This document shows, piece after piece, positions 7,378 to 13,683 of a stretch of 45,021 nt of DNA (position 1 is the first letter of the stretch; each line of letters opens with the position of its first letter). The stretch spans positions 1-45,021 of the IMG/VR virus record IMGVR_UViG_3300036792_000541. One strand, given 5' to 3'. Below the pieces are notes generated by a model. That model was not told the DNA's origin and made no database searches. It worked only from the letters and a program-made list of their open reading frames with translations. Both the position numbers and the translations under genes were made by a program. This stretch comes from a virus.

Positions 7378-7406
7378 AATGTAACTATAGTTACCTTAAT
7401 GGTCAA
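7378..7406 (-). promoter_or_regulatory. Early leftward promoter pL
   Basis: On the minus strand TTGACC (7406-7401), 17-bp spacer, TACATT (7383-7378). The -35 matches 5 of 6 consensus bases and the -10 matches 4 of 6. The spacer contains the perfect operator GTAACTATAGTTAC, so repressor binding would block polymerase. It drives the YdfA-like gene and the operon down to int. Confidence 0.8.
7381..7394. promoter_or_regulatory. Left operator, perfect palindrome
   Basis: GTAACTATAGTTAC is a fully symmetric 14-mer within pL. The same GTAAC-N4-GTTAC pattern occurs perfectly at 8137-8150 next to the repressor start, identifying it as the repressor/Cro operator. Confidence 0.85.
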
Positions 7407-7415
7407 TAGGGAAAT

Positions 7416-7429
7416 GTACTTAAAGTTAC
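7416..7429. promoter_or_regulatory. Second left operator, imperfect
   Basis: GTACTTAAAGTTAC keeps the right half-site GTTAC and has a degenerate left half. It lies 35 bp (centre to centre) from the perfect left operator, upstream of the pL -35. Confidence 0.6.
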
Positions 7430-7437
7430 ATTGATGG

Positions 7438-7462
7438 ATAAAAAAAAGCCCCAGAAGGGGCT
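7438..7462 (-). terminator. Terminator of the repressor gene
   Basis: On the minus strand AGCCCC, loop TTCT, GGGGCT, then eight T residues. It sits 12 bases after the cI stop and insulates the pL transcript from repressor transcription. Confidence 0.9.
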
Positions 7463-7473
7463 AGAGAGGGCTG

Positions 7474-8136
7474 TTAGAGGTCTTGTGTAACCTGGATGAC
7501 TCTACCGATTATTCGGCAATTACCATCTATTTCTATAGGTTTAAAATTAGGATTAAGTGGCATTAAGTACTTGTTTGGACCGTCAATTACTAATTTTTTG
7601 ATTGTTGCTTCAGAGCTACCATTGATCATAGCAACGACGATTTTTCCTGAAAGCTCTTCAACTGAACCATAATGTGGCTCGACGATAACTGTTGAACCTT
7701 CAGGGATTGTTGGGCTGCCATTGGGATTAGTCATCGACTCGCCGCGAACATCAAGGCCAAAAGCATCGTCAGAAACATTCACTGTTGTGCTGCACCATCT
7801 TATAACGTCTGAAATACGTGCTGAGCTGTAAGAATCAGTCCATGATCCTGCTTGCACGGAAGAGATTACCGGGACATTAAATGGTGTCGCAGTAATAGGT
7901 TTAAGCTTCGTATCATCCTGGTTCTCAGGTTCCCCTTTACCATAGAGGAGCCACTCAGGCTTTGATGATAAAACCCGAGCCAGAACATGTAAATTTTCCC
8001 CGTCCGGCTGAGTAACACCTGTTTCCCATTTGGTAACAGATACCCTACTAACACCAACGGCTTTAGCTAACTGTAGCTGGGTCATATCCAACTGCAGTCT
8101 TCGCATGCGAATTCGATCATTCATTGCTGTTTTCAT
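7474..8136 (-). CDS. cI: CI-like prophage repressor (HTH + S24 peptidase)
   Basis: Maintains lysogeny by binding the operators at pL and pR. The 220-residue protein has an N-terminal XRE-type helix-turn-helix (about 8-65, with QLAKAVGVSRVSVTKWETG) and a C-terminal LexA-like S24 peptidase. The cleavage site is A96-G97 (SVQAGSW), nucleophile S134 (GESM) and a general-base lysine at 180/181 (ATIKKL). It should therefore self-cleave with RecA on DNA damage. Two starts are possible (8136, 8124). The first begins immediately beside the perfect right operator and would give an almost leaderless message. It has its own terminator. Confidence 0.95.
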   Translation of the reverse strand: MKTAMNDRIRMRRLQLDMTQLQLAKAVGVSRVSVTKWETGVTQPDGENLHVLARVLSSKPEWLLYGKGEPENQDDTKLKPITATPFNVPVISSVQAGSWTDSYSSARISDVIRWCSTTVNVSDDAFGLDVRGESMTNPNGSPTIPEGSTVIVEPHYGSVEELSGKIVVAMINGSSEATIKKLVIDGPNKYLMPLNPNFKPIEIDGNCRIIGRVIQVTQDL

Positions 8137-8150
8137 GTAACCAATGTTAC
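8137..8150. promoter_or_regulatory. Right operator adjacent to cI start
   Basis: GTAACCAATGTTAC matches GTAAC-N4-GTTAC exactly and abuts the cI start codon, so it probably governs repressor autoregulation. Confidence 0.8.
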
Positions 8151-8161
8151 GCGATAAGGAT

Positions 8162-8175
8162 GTGAAAGGTGTTTG
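8162..8175. promoter_or_regulatory. Degenerate middle right operator
   Basis: GTGAAAGGTGTTTG keeps only parts of both half-sites, but it is centred 25 bp from one right operator and 23 bp from the other. That spacing is the same as between lambda OR sites, which makes a weak middle site plausible. Confidence 0.4.
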
Positions 8176-8177
8176 CT

Positions 8178-8207
8178 TTGTTATGTACCTTTTGTTACCT
8201 TTATCGT
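8178..8207 (+). promoter_or_regulatory. Early rightward promoter pR (candidate)
   Basis: TTGTTA (8178-8183), 18-bp spacer, TATCGT (8202-8207). Each hexamer matches 4 of 6 consensus bases. The operator at 8185-8198 fills the spacer, and the cro ribosome site follows about 12 bases after the -10. Confidence 0.6.
8185..8198. promoter_or_regulatory. Right operator inside pR
   Basis: GTACCTTTTGTTAC has a perfect right half-site and a near left half-site. It lies in the spacer of the rightward promoter candidate. Confidence 0.65.
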
Positions 8208-8228
8208 GTAAATCAACAAGGAGTTTCT

Positions 8229-8426
8229 ATGCACAAAGAAACAGTAATTTCCCATTTTGGTGGCGTAGTTAATACCGCTGCCGCTTTGGGAATAAAACAC
8301 CCAGCAGTATGTCGCTGGGGCGCCATCATCCCGGAAAAACAAGCCATGAGAATTGAGCATCTGACTGGAGGAGAGTTGAAGTACCAACCCGAACTTTACA
8401 AAAAGTATACCGCCTCAGCAGTTTAA
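8229..8426 (+). CDS. cro: Cro-like repressor (YdaS/DicC type)
   Basis: A 65-residue helix-turn-helix protein, divergent from cI. The pattern HFGGVVNTAAALGIKHPAVCRWGAIIPEKQAMRIEHLTGGEL is that of the DicC/YdaS group of Cro-like proteins. It should bind the same operators as CI and shut off repressor synthesis during lytic growth. The ATG at 8229 has AAGGAG 7 bases upstream; the longer frame from 8169 begins in the operator region and is rejected. Confidence 0.9.
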   Translation: MHKETVISHFGGVVNTAAALGIKHPAVCRWGAIIPEKQAMRIEHLTGGELKYQPELYKKYTASAV

Positions 8427-8451
8427 TCGTAACTACCAAAGGAAAAACAAC

Positions 8452-8925
8452 ATGGTAGAGCCAAATTTGAAAGATGTAGTGAAAGGCATGTGTAAGGCGG
8501 TAGCTGGTGGTCGATCGGCGATGGCCGGCGCCCTGGGCATGACTGAGACGGCTTTTAACAACAACCTGTACGAGAAGAACGGTTGCCGCTTTTTTGAAAT
8601 CGGTGAATTGGAAGCCATGGAGGATATTTCCGGTACCAACCTGTTGACCGAGTATTTCGCCCGGCGCCGTGGGTTGCTGGTGGTAGAGCTTCCTGCACTG
8701 GAAGAACTGGATCAGGTGGAGTTGTTCAGCAAAAGCATCCGCACTGCCGCACACCGTGGCCATGTAGATCAGATTATTCAGGAGTCGTTGGCTGATGGAG
8801 TTATTGATGAAAAAGAAGCTGCCGAGATCATGCGTCATCACCGTAAGCACCTGCAGGCGCGTGATGCAGAGGTTAGGGCGGTGCTGGCGCTGTTTGGCAA
8901 AAAGGCCAAGTGCCAGAAAGGGTAA
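8452..8925 (+). CDS. CII-like regulatory protein, YmfL family
   Basis: A 157-residue protein matching the YmfL / phage regulatory CII (CP76-like) family. The N-terminus GMCKAVAGGRSAMAGALGMTETAFNNNLYEKNG is a helix-turn-helix, followed by a helical C-terminus. It occupies the position of lambda cII, just behind cro, and probably regulates lysogeny or early transcription. Start at 8452 with AAAGGA 8 bases upstream. No direct sequence similarity to lambda CII is visible; the name refers to position and family annotation. Confidence 0.82.
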   Translation: MVEPNLKDVVKGMCKAVAGGRSAMAGALGMTETAFNNNLYEKNGCRFFEIGELEAMEDISGTNLLTEYFARRRGLLVVELPALEELDQVELFSKSIRTAAHRGHVDQIIQESLADGVIDEKEAAEIMRHHRKHLQARDAEVRAVLALFGKKAKCQKG

Positions 8926-8952
8926 CGCCCAGAGGTTGCAGCCCCTGGGCGT
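8925..8952. repeat. Hairpin after the CII-like gene
   Basis: ACGCCCAG (8925-8932) pairs with CTGGGCGT (8945-8952) directly over the stop of the CII-like gene. There is no T run. It could be a weak terminator (tR-like) or a nut-type structure; neither is proven. Confidence 0.45.
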
Positions 8953-8988
8953 CGGTGCGAGTAAATCAGTGTGTGGAGAAATAATCGC

Positions 8989-9177
8989 ATGAGCAATTTA
9001 ACCAGAAATTCAGTGGTGCCGCAAATTCGTTGCCGTGCAATGACTGGTGGTAAATCCGCGTCGCCGTTCCGGTATGAAGTAAATGTAATGGGTCGTTGGA
9101 TTGCCAGCAACTACCAGTTTGCGCGTTGGGTGGTAGATAGCGGTCACTGGCTGGCCCGGAAGCAGGAGGGTGTATGA
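8989..9177 (+). CDS. Small hypothetical phage protein (62 aa)
   Basis: MSNLTRNSVVPQIRCRAMTGGKSASPFRYEVNVMGRWIASNYQF... The ATG at 8989 has GGAGA 10 bases upstream and the stop overlaps the antirepressor start (ATGA, 9174-9177). Basic and probably beta-rich. No family recognised. Confidence 0.65.
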   Translation: MSNLTRNSVVPQIRCRAMTGGKSASPFRYEVNVMGRWIASNYQFARWVVDSGHWLARKQEGV

Positions 9178-9848
9178 ACCAGTTAACCAACTCCGTATCG
9201 CCAACGATGAGCAGCCGAGAGATAGCCGCTTTGGTTCAGAGTAATCATTCGGATGTGAAACGCTCGGCAGAACGCCTCCATGCCGCTCACCTTTTAACCC
9301 AGCCGTTGGCTGAGTTCGAATTTCAGCATAATGGTAATACCTACACCGAGTACCGTTTCAACAAACGCGACTCTTTGGTTTTGGTTGCCCGTCTTTCCCC
9401 CCAATTCACTGCTGCGGTGGTCGATCGCTGGCAGGAGTTGGAAGAAGGGCGTACCCCGCTGGTACCTCAATCACTGCCTGAAGCATTACGCCTGGCTGCC
9501 GACATGGCCGAGCAGAAAGCCGCCCTGGAACAGAAGGTGCAGGCCGACGCCCCAAAAGTGGCCTTTGTCGATCACTACGTTGACGCCAGCGGCGCCAAGA
9601 GCCTGCGTGAGACAGCCAAAATCCTGAATATGCCAGAGAAGGCGATGATTGATGCTCTTTTGCGGGACAAAGTTTTGTTTCGCCTGTCTGGCAACCTTCT
9701 ACCGCATGCCCTCCGCCAGCGCGATGGTTTTTTCACAGTAAAAACCGGCACGTCAGATTTTGGCCATGCATATACGCAAACACGTGTAACTCCGCGCGGT
9801 ATCCAGTGGATCGCTGAGCGCTACGCCTCTGAGCTGATGGTGAGCTGA
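9174..9848 (+). CDS. Antirepressor: Rha-type N-terminus, KilAC C-terminus
   Basis: A 224-residue two-domain phage regulator. Residues about 9-90 (MSSREIAALVQSNHSDVKRSAERL ... YRFNKRDSLVLVARLSPQFTAAVVDRW) are the pRha domain. A coiled linker follows, and about 125-220 (FVDHYVDASGAKSLRETAKIL ... LLPHALRQRDGFFTVKTG) is the KilAC domain found in antirepressors such as P1 Ant. Known members inactivate repressors by protein contact or act as regulators. Starts by ATGA overlap with the small gene upstream. One of three antirepressor-like genes in this prophage. Confidence 0.9.
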   Translation: MNQLTNSVSPTMSSREIAALVQSNHSDVKRSAERLHAAHLLTQPLAEFEFQHNGNTYTEYRFNKRDSLVLVARLSPQFTAAVVDRWQELEEGRTPLVPQSLPEALRLAADMAEQKAALEQKVQADAPKVAFVDHYVDASGAKSLRETAKILNMPEKAMIDALLRDKVLFRLSGNLLPHALRQRDGFFTVKTGTSDFGHAYTQTRVTPRGIQWIAERYASELMVS

Positions 9849-9849
9849 T

Positions 9850-10029
9850 ATGGCGAATTTACTTATACAGGCCGGCTGCCACTACCGCGACCGCAATCAC
9901 GCAGTGGTGCTGGTGCATAGCACTGATCCGGAACGCGAAACGGTTACCTATAGCCCGGTAGGGCAAGAATGGGCGATCACCACAGCGATGATTATTTTCC
10001 GGTCACGATTTATCAGGTTTGACGTATGA
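9850..10029 (+). CDS. DUF4222 family small protein
   Basis: A 59-residue protein, MANLLIQAGCHYRDRNHAVVLV ... TVTYSPVGQEWAITTAMIIFRSRFIRFDV. The opening H-Y-R-D, a V-V-x-V strand, the T-Y-x-P-x-G turn and the closing F-R-x-R-F are the DUF4222 pattern, a common tiny gene ahead of phage replication genes. It starts one base after the antirepressor stop and overlaps the replication gene start as ATGA. Confidence 0.78.
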   Translation: MANLLIQAGCHYRDRNHAVVLVHSTDPERETVTYSPVGQEWAITTAMIIFRSRFIRFDV

Positions 10030-11129
10030 GCAGAATATTTGAAGTTGTTCAGGCTATGTCTGGGCAAGGGAATTGCATCACGATCCCAACGCCTTATCTC
10101 GATTTTGTTTTCGCTGACCCGCAAGCACACCTACTAGGCGCTATTTTGAACCAACTAGTCTTCTGGTCTGGTAAACCGTCGTCTCAGGAAAATGGGTGGT
10201 TCTACAAGACGCACGAAGAGTTAGCTGCGGAGATTCACGGTGTTAAGCCTGATCAGGTTCGCAAGGCCGTAGACAAGCTGATCACCAAGTATTTACCTGG
10301 TGTAATTCAGGAAGCAAAACGCAAAGTCAACGGAACCCCAAAGAAGCACTATCGGGTAGATGGAGATGCATTAATTGCCAAAATATTCCCGCCAGCACTG
10401 GAATCGGCAATATTGCCGAATGGAAACGGCGATATTGCCGAATCAAATCGGCAAAAGAGCCAAATGGAAACGGCAGAATCGCCAGATCTTGGAGATGGCA
10501 ATATTGCCGATTCTTATCTCTATACAGATCAGTACACAGATCAAAACAAACAGATCATAAAACCTGTTGGTCAACTGGCTGAGCCAGCCGACCCGCAAGC
10601 GGATGACTCTCTGAAAATCGACTACCAAGCCGTACTAGACGTATTCCACGCCACGCTACCCACTATGCCAAAGGTTCTCAAAATCACTGATGGCCGCCGG
10701 AAGGTGCTGCGGAAACTCTGGAAGGATTACGACCTGAACCAGGACAAGTGGGGCGCTTACCTGCGTTACATCGCCAAAAAATGCCAGTGGATGCTGGAAG
10801 ACCGGCCAGACACGAATAGCGGCAAGACTTGGCGCAAGAAGGATTTCGACTACCTGATCACCGAGAACTGCTACCTCAAGGTCAAGGAATTTCGTGCTGA
10901 CGATCTGCCCAAGGTCCAGAAATTGGACACCACCGCCCGTGATGATGCCTACCTGCGAATCGTGACCCAGCGCCGTAAGCCACTCAATGAGGTTGAACGG
11001 ATAGCCCAGCAAATGGCCGGCTCCTTGGGGCGTATGACCGACTACGACGCCAGAAAGGCATGGGCAGGGATTTGGGGTAAGGCCGTGGACCAAGCCTGTG
11101 AAAACGATTTGGGGAGATTGGCAGGATGA
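10026..11129 (+). CDS. Replication protein (O-like) carrying the origin
   Basis: A 367-residue protein at the position of lambda O. The N-terminal about 120 residues (HLLGAILNQLVFWSG ... WFYKTHEELAAEIHG-V-PDQVRKAVDKLI) form a winged helix-turn-helix of the phage replication initiator type. A low-complexity linker (about 120-185) is encoded by the iteron array at 10405-10509, as in lambda O. The C-terminal half is helical and could recruit host replication proteins. No helicase or primase motif is present, so host DnaB is presumably used. Starts by ATGA overlap. Confidence 0.85.
   Translation: MSRIFEVVQAMSGQGNCITIPTPYLDFVFADPQAHLLGAILNQLVFWSGKPSSQENGWFYKTHEELAAEIHGVKPDQVRKAVDKLITKYLPGVIQEAKRKVNGTPKKHYRVDGDALIAKIFPPALESAILPNGNGDIAESNRQKSQMETAESPDLGDGNIADSYLYTDQYTDQNKQIIKPVGQLAEPADPQADDSLKIDYQAVLDVFHATLPTMPKVLKITDGRRKVLRKLWKDYDLNQDKWGAYLRYIAKKCQWMLEDRPDTNSGKTWRKKDFDYLITENCYLKVKEFRADDLPKVQKLDTTARDDAYLRIVTQRRKPLNEVERIAQQMAGSLGRMTDYDARKAWAGIWGKAVDQACENDLGRLAG
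10405..10509. repeat. 22-bp iterons: probable replication origin
   Basis: Copies of CGGCAATATTGCCG-like palindromes begin at 10405 (perfect), 10427 (one mismatch: CGGCGATATTGCCG), 10449 (CGGCAAAAGAGCC) and 10471 (CGGCAGAATCGCC), exactly 22 bp apart. A perfect GGCAATATTGCC copy follows at 10497. The stretch from 10509 to about 10565 is AT-rich. Four iterons plus an AT-rich flank inside the initiator gene is the lambda ori arrangement; 22 bp is not a multiple of 3, so the period is a DNA-level signal, not peptide repetition. Confidence 0.85.
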
Positions 11130-11368
11130 AACCAGCAACGCATCAAATTTTAGGTGTCACCGTATTCCCGCTGGTGGCCATGCTGCAACAGGTTCGCCGC
11201 TGGTGGTCGCTTCGCTACTTGCGCGGGTATTGGGCTGATGATCAGGATCTACGCCGTATCGCCCGGGAACGCAACTGGGTGCGCGTCCTGACCCAATTCA
11301 ACATCGAGGCGCGTTATCGCTTCATCAAGCTGCTGGCCACCGCTGAACAGCAAAGGGGGATCCTGTGA
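11126..11368 (+). CDS. Small basic protein downstream of replication gene
   Basis: An 80-residue, Trp/Arg-rich protein (QQVRRWWSLRYLRGYWADDQDLRRIARERNWVRVL). It sits where lambda has gene P but is far too short to be a P-like helicase loader. Start overlaps the replication gene stop (ATGA); stop overlaps the next start (TGATG). I do not recognise the family. Confidence 0.65.
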   Translation: MKPATHQILGVTVFPLVAMLQQVRRWWSLRYLRGYWADDQDLRRIARERNWVRVLTQFNIEARYRFIKLLATAEQQRGIL

Positions 11369-12930
11369 TGGTTCAAGTTGTCAGTTTCTCTGGAGGCCGT
11401 ACATCAGCCTACCTGGTGCATTTGATGGAACAGCGCCGTGCTGCTGGTGAGGATGTGCGTTACATATTCACGGACACCGGCGCTGAGCACCCCAAAACGT
11501 ATGAGTTTATCCGCAATGTGGTAGCTCACTGGAACATAGACCTGATTTGCCTACGGCTGGTCGTAAATCCGAAATTAGGGGAGGGGAATAGCTATCGAGT
11601 CGTTGGCGTTAACGAGATTGGACCCGATTTGGAGCCATTCAGAGCTGCATTGTCGAAATATGGCACGCCGTATGTTGGTGGCCGTTTCTGCACTCGTACG
11701 ATGAAGATCGAACCATTTCATCGCTATTGCAAAGACCACTTTCCTCATTCGGAAAAATGGTTAGGAATTCGCACCGATGAGCCAAAACGGTTATCCCCGA
11801 AACCGAAGACGCATTATCTCGCTGACATAAGTGACATGGAAAAGAAAGACATCATCAACTGGTGGAGTCAGCAACCATTCGATCTGGACTTACCTGAACA
11901 CCTGGGAAACTGCGTTTTCTGCATTGAAAAGGGCATCAACAAAATAGCTCTCGCCGCTCGTGATGAGCCACAAATGGCCGCTGAATTCTGGGAGTTGGTA
12001 AACGAACCCGGCGTCAGAGTCGTGGAACGTAGCCAACAGGAAAACAAGATCATGTATCGGGGTAATAACTCTCTGGAGAGCGTCATTGCTCTGTTTTCTG
12101 ACCATTCTCGGGAAGAGATCGCGGCAACTATTCGTGGCGGTGGTGGCTATAATTCGGGTGCATGTACTGAGTCCTGTGAGCCATTTAGCTGCAACATCGA
12201 AGATGATCCGATCGAAGATGAAATCGATGCCCCGGCAGTTAGCGTTTATTGTTCAAAACTCACTGAGTTACGCGAAAGGCCAAGTCATCTGCTAAAAGAG
12301 GTGGGCGATCAGTGGCGGACGCCTGATGCGCTTTTCTGGGGTATCAATGCGATGTTTGGCCCGCTGGTGTTGGATCTGTTCACTGACGGCGATAACAGCA
12401 AATGCCCAGCATTCTACACGGCAGAAGACAACGCCCTTACCCAGGACTGGTCTGCTCGGCTGGTGGAACTGCACGGTGCTGCTTTCGGAAATCCTCCATA
12501 CTCCCGCGCTCAGCAGCATGAGGGGCAATACGTCACCGGTATGCTGCACATCATGACCCACACTATGGCGATGCGGGAGCGCGGCGGCCGGTATGTTTTC
12601 CTGATTAAAGCTGCGACCTCTGAGACGTGGTGGCCTGAGCAGGCCGATCATGTTGCTTTCATCCGCGGACGTGTTGGGTTCGATGTGCCGAAATGGTTTG
12701 TGCCAGCTGATGAAAAACAGGTACCCACTGGTGCATTCTTTGCCGGTGCTGTGGTGATCTTCGATAAGACGTGGCGTGGGCCTGCAATGAGTTATGTCAG
12801 CCGTACGCAGTTGGAATCCATGGGGGAGGCGTTCATAGCGCAAATCCGCCGGGAGGCCGAGCGTCTGCTACCACAAATCCAACCGCAAATTATTCCGGAA
12901 AATAATCCAGGGCGTGAGGTGGCTGTATGA
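11368..12930 (+). CDS. PAPS-reductase-like / DNA adenine methyltransferase fusion
   Basis: A 520-residue two-domain protein. Residues 1-about 280 are a PP-loop ATP-pyrophosphatase-type domain of the phosphoadenosine phosphosulfate reductase family: the loop is FSGGRTSA (7-14), followed by FTDTGAEHPKTYEF. Candidate metal or Fe-S cysteines are C108, C182/C185 (NCVFC) and C266, C270, C275. Residues about 313-480 are a phage Dam-type N6-adenine methyltransferase (GDQWRTPDALFWGINAMFG, D336 in LDLF, NPPY at 375-378). The frame is continuous, so this is a real fusion. ATG at 11368 follows GGGGGA; a GTG lies one codon earlier. Coupled to the DpdA-like gene by ATGA. The adenine specificity is a family inference; the substrate of the first domain is unknown. 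Confidence 0.88.
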   Translation: MVQVVSFSGGRTSAYLVHLMEQRRAAGEDVRYIFTDTGAEHPKTYEFIRNVVAHWNIDLICLRLVVNPKLGEGNSYRVVGVNEIGPDLEPFRAALSKYGTPYVGGRFCTRTMKIEPFHRYCKDHFPHSEKWLGIRTDEPKRLSPKPKTHYLADISDMEKKDIINWWSQQPFDLDLPEHLGNCVFCIEKGINKIALAARDEPQMAAEFWELVNEPGVRVVERSQQENKIMYRGNNSLESVIALFSDHSREEIAATIRGGGGYNSGACTESCEPFSCNIEDDPIEDEIDAPAVSVYCSKLTELRERPSHLLKEVGDQWRTPDALFWGINAMFGPLVLDLFTDGDNSKCPAFYTAEDNALTQDWSARLVELHGAAFGNPPYSRAQQHEGQYVTGMLHIMTHTMAMRERGGRYVFLIKAATSETWWPEQADHVAFIRGRVGFDVPKWFVPADEKQVPTGAFFAGAVVIFDKTWRGPAMSYVSRTQLESMGEAFIAQIRREAERLLPQIQPQIIPENNPGREVAV

Positions 12931-13682
12931 TCCACTATCATGGCGGCCCTATAACCCCCGACACCTGCGCAATGAAAGCCTGGTCAGCTGGGCATGCGTT
13001 TATCTCTTTTGCTAATTCCAGTCAGATCGGCTTGGCTTCAGAGATCTGTCAGTCATTCGCATTAGACAATGGTGCATTCTCAATCTGGAAAAAAGCCGGG
13101 AAAAACAAAATCGACTGGACTGATTATTACTCGTGGGTGGAATGCTGGAAAAACCACCCTGGCCTAGATTTTGCCATCATCCCTGACGTGATCGACGGCG
13201 GTGCAGCGGAAAATGACGCATTGCTTGCTGAATGGCCACATGGCAAGTTTGCTGGTTGCCCTGTGTGGCACATGAACGAAAGCGAAGACAGATTCATTCG
13301 GCTTTGCCATGAATACCCACGCGTTGCGATCGGTAGTTGTGGTGAGTATGACGTGAAATCTCCTCTGAAAGCCGTGGCACGCATGAAGGACATCATCCGG
13401 CACGTTGTTGATGCTCAGAACCGACCAATCACAAAACTCCATGGTCTACGAATGCTGAATAAAGACATCTTTACCCGTCTGCCGCTGGCCAGCGCCGATA
13501 GCACCAACGTTGCCCGCAATATCGGAATCGATAGTGCATGGAAAGGTACATATTCACCTCAATCAAAGGAAACCCGCGCATACGTTCTTGCAGAGCGCAT
13601 TGAGGCTTTCAATAGTACCGGCATGCTCGAATATTGCGAAATAAGTGACCGGTTCAACATGCAACTGCAGATGGAGGTCTAA
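12927..13682 (+). CDS. DpdA-like protein (TGT-fold, putative DNA guanine modification)
   Basis: A 251-residue protein with the sequence landmarks of the DpdA/tRNA-guanine-transglycosylase fold: ALDNGAFS (45-52, D47), IIPDVIDGG (84-92), PVWHMNESEDRF (112-123), VAIGSCGEY (133-141), KLHGLRML (170-177) and ASADS (188-192, D191). In TGT enzymes two aspartates in equivalent places do the base exchange; DpdA homologues insert a 7-deazaguanine into DNA. The protein is short, as phage DpdA-type proteins often are. No queuosine precursor genes (folE, queD, queE, queC) are in the window, so precursor would come from the host. Family membership is from pattern memory, not a search. Confidence 0.75.
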   Translation: MIHYHGGPITPDTCAMKAWSAGHAFISFANSSQIGLASEICQSFALDNGAFSIWKKAGKNKIDWTDYYSWVECWKNHPGLDFAIIPDVIDGGAAENDALLAEWPHGKFAGCPVWHMNESEDRFIRLCHEYPRVAIGSCGEYDVKSPLKAVARMKDIIRHVVDAQNRPITKLHGLRMLNKDIFTRLPLASADSTNVARNIGIDSAWKGTYSPQSKETRAYVLAERIEAFNSTGMLEYCEISDRFNMQLQMEV

Positions 13683-13683
13683 T

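Noticed and set aside
10026-10560. CRISPR-like array at the iterons
   Set aside because: The repeats are short palindromes in a continuous coding sequence with a 22-bp step and no spacers; they are origin iterons.
11126-11368. Replication gene P or a DnaC-like helicase loader
   Set aside because: Position fits but the protein is only 80 residues and shows no Walker motif or loader domain.
12292-12843. 183-codon minus-strand frame inside the methyltransferase domain
   Set aside because: Opposite to a well-supported coding region; no motif and no regulatory signals.
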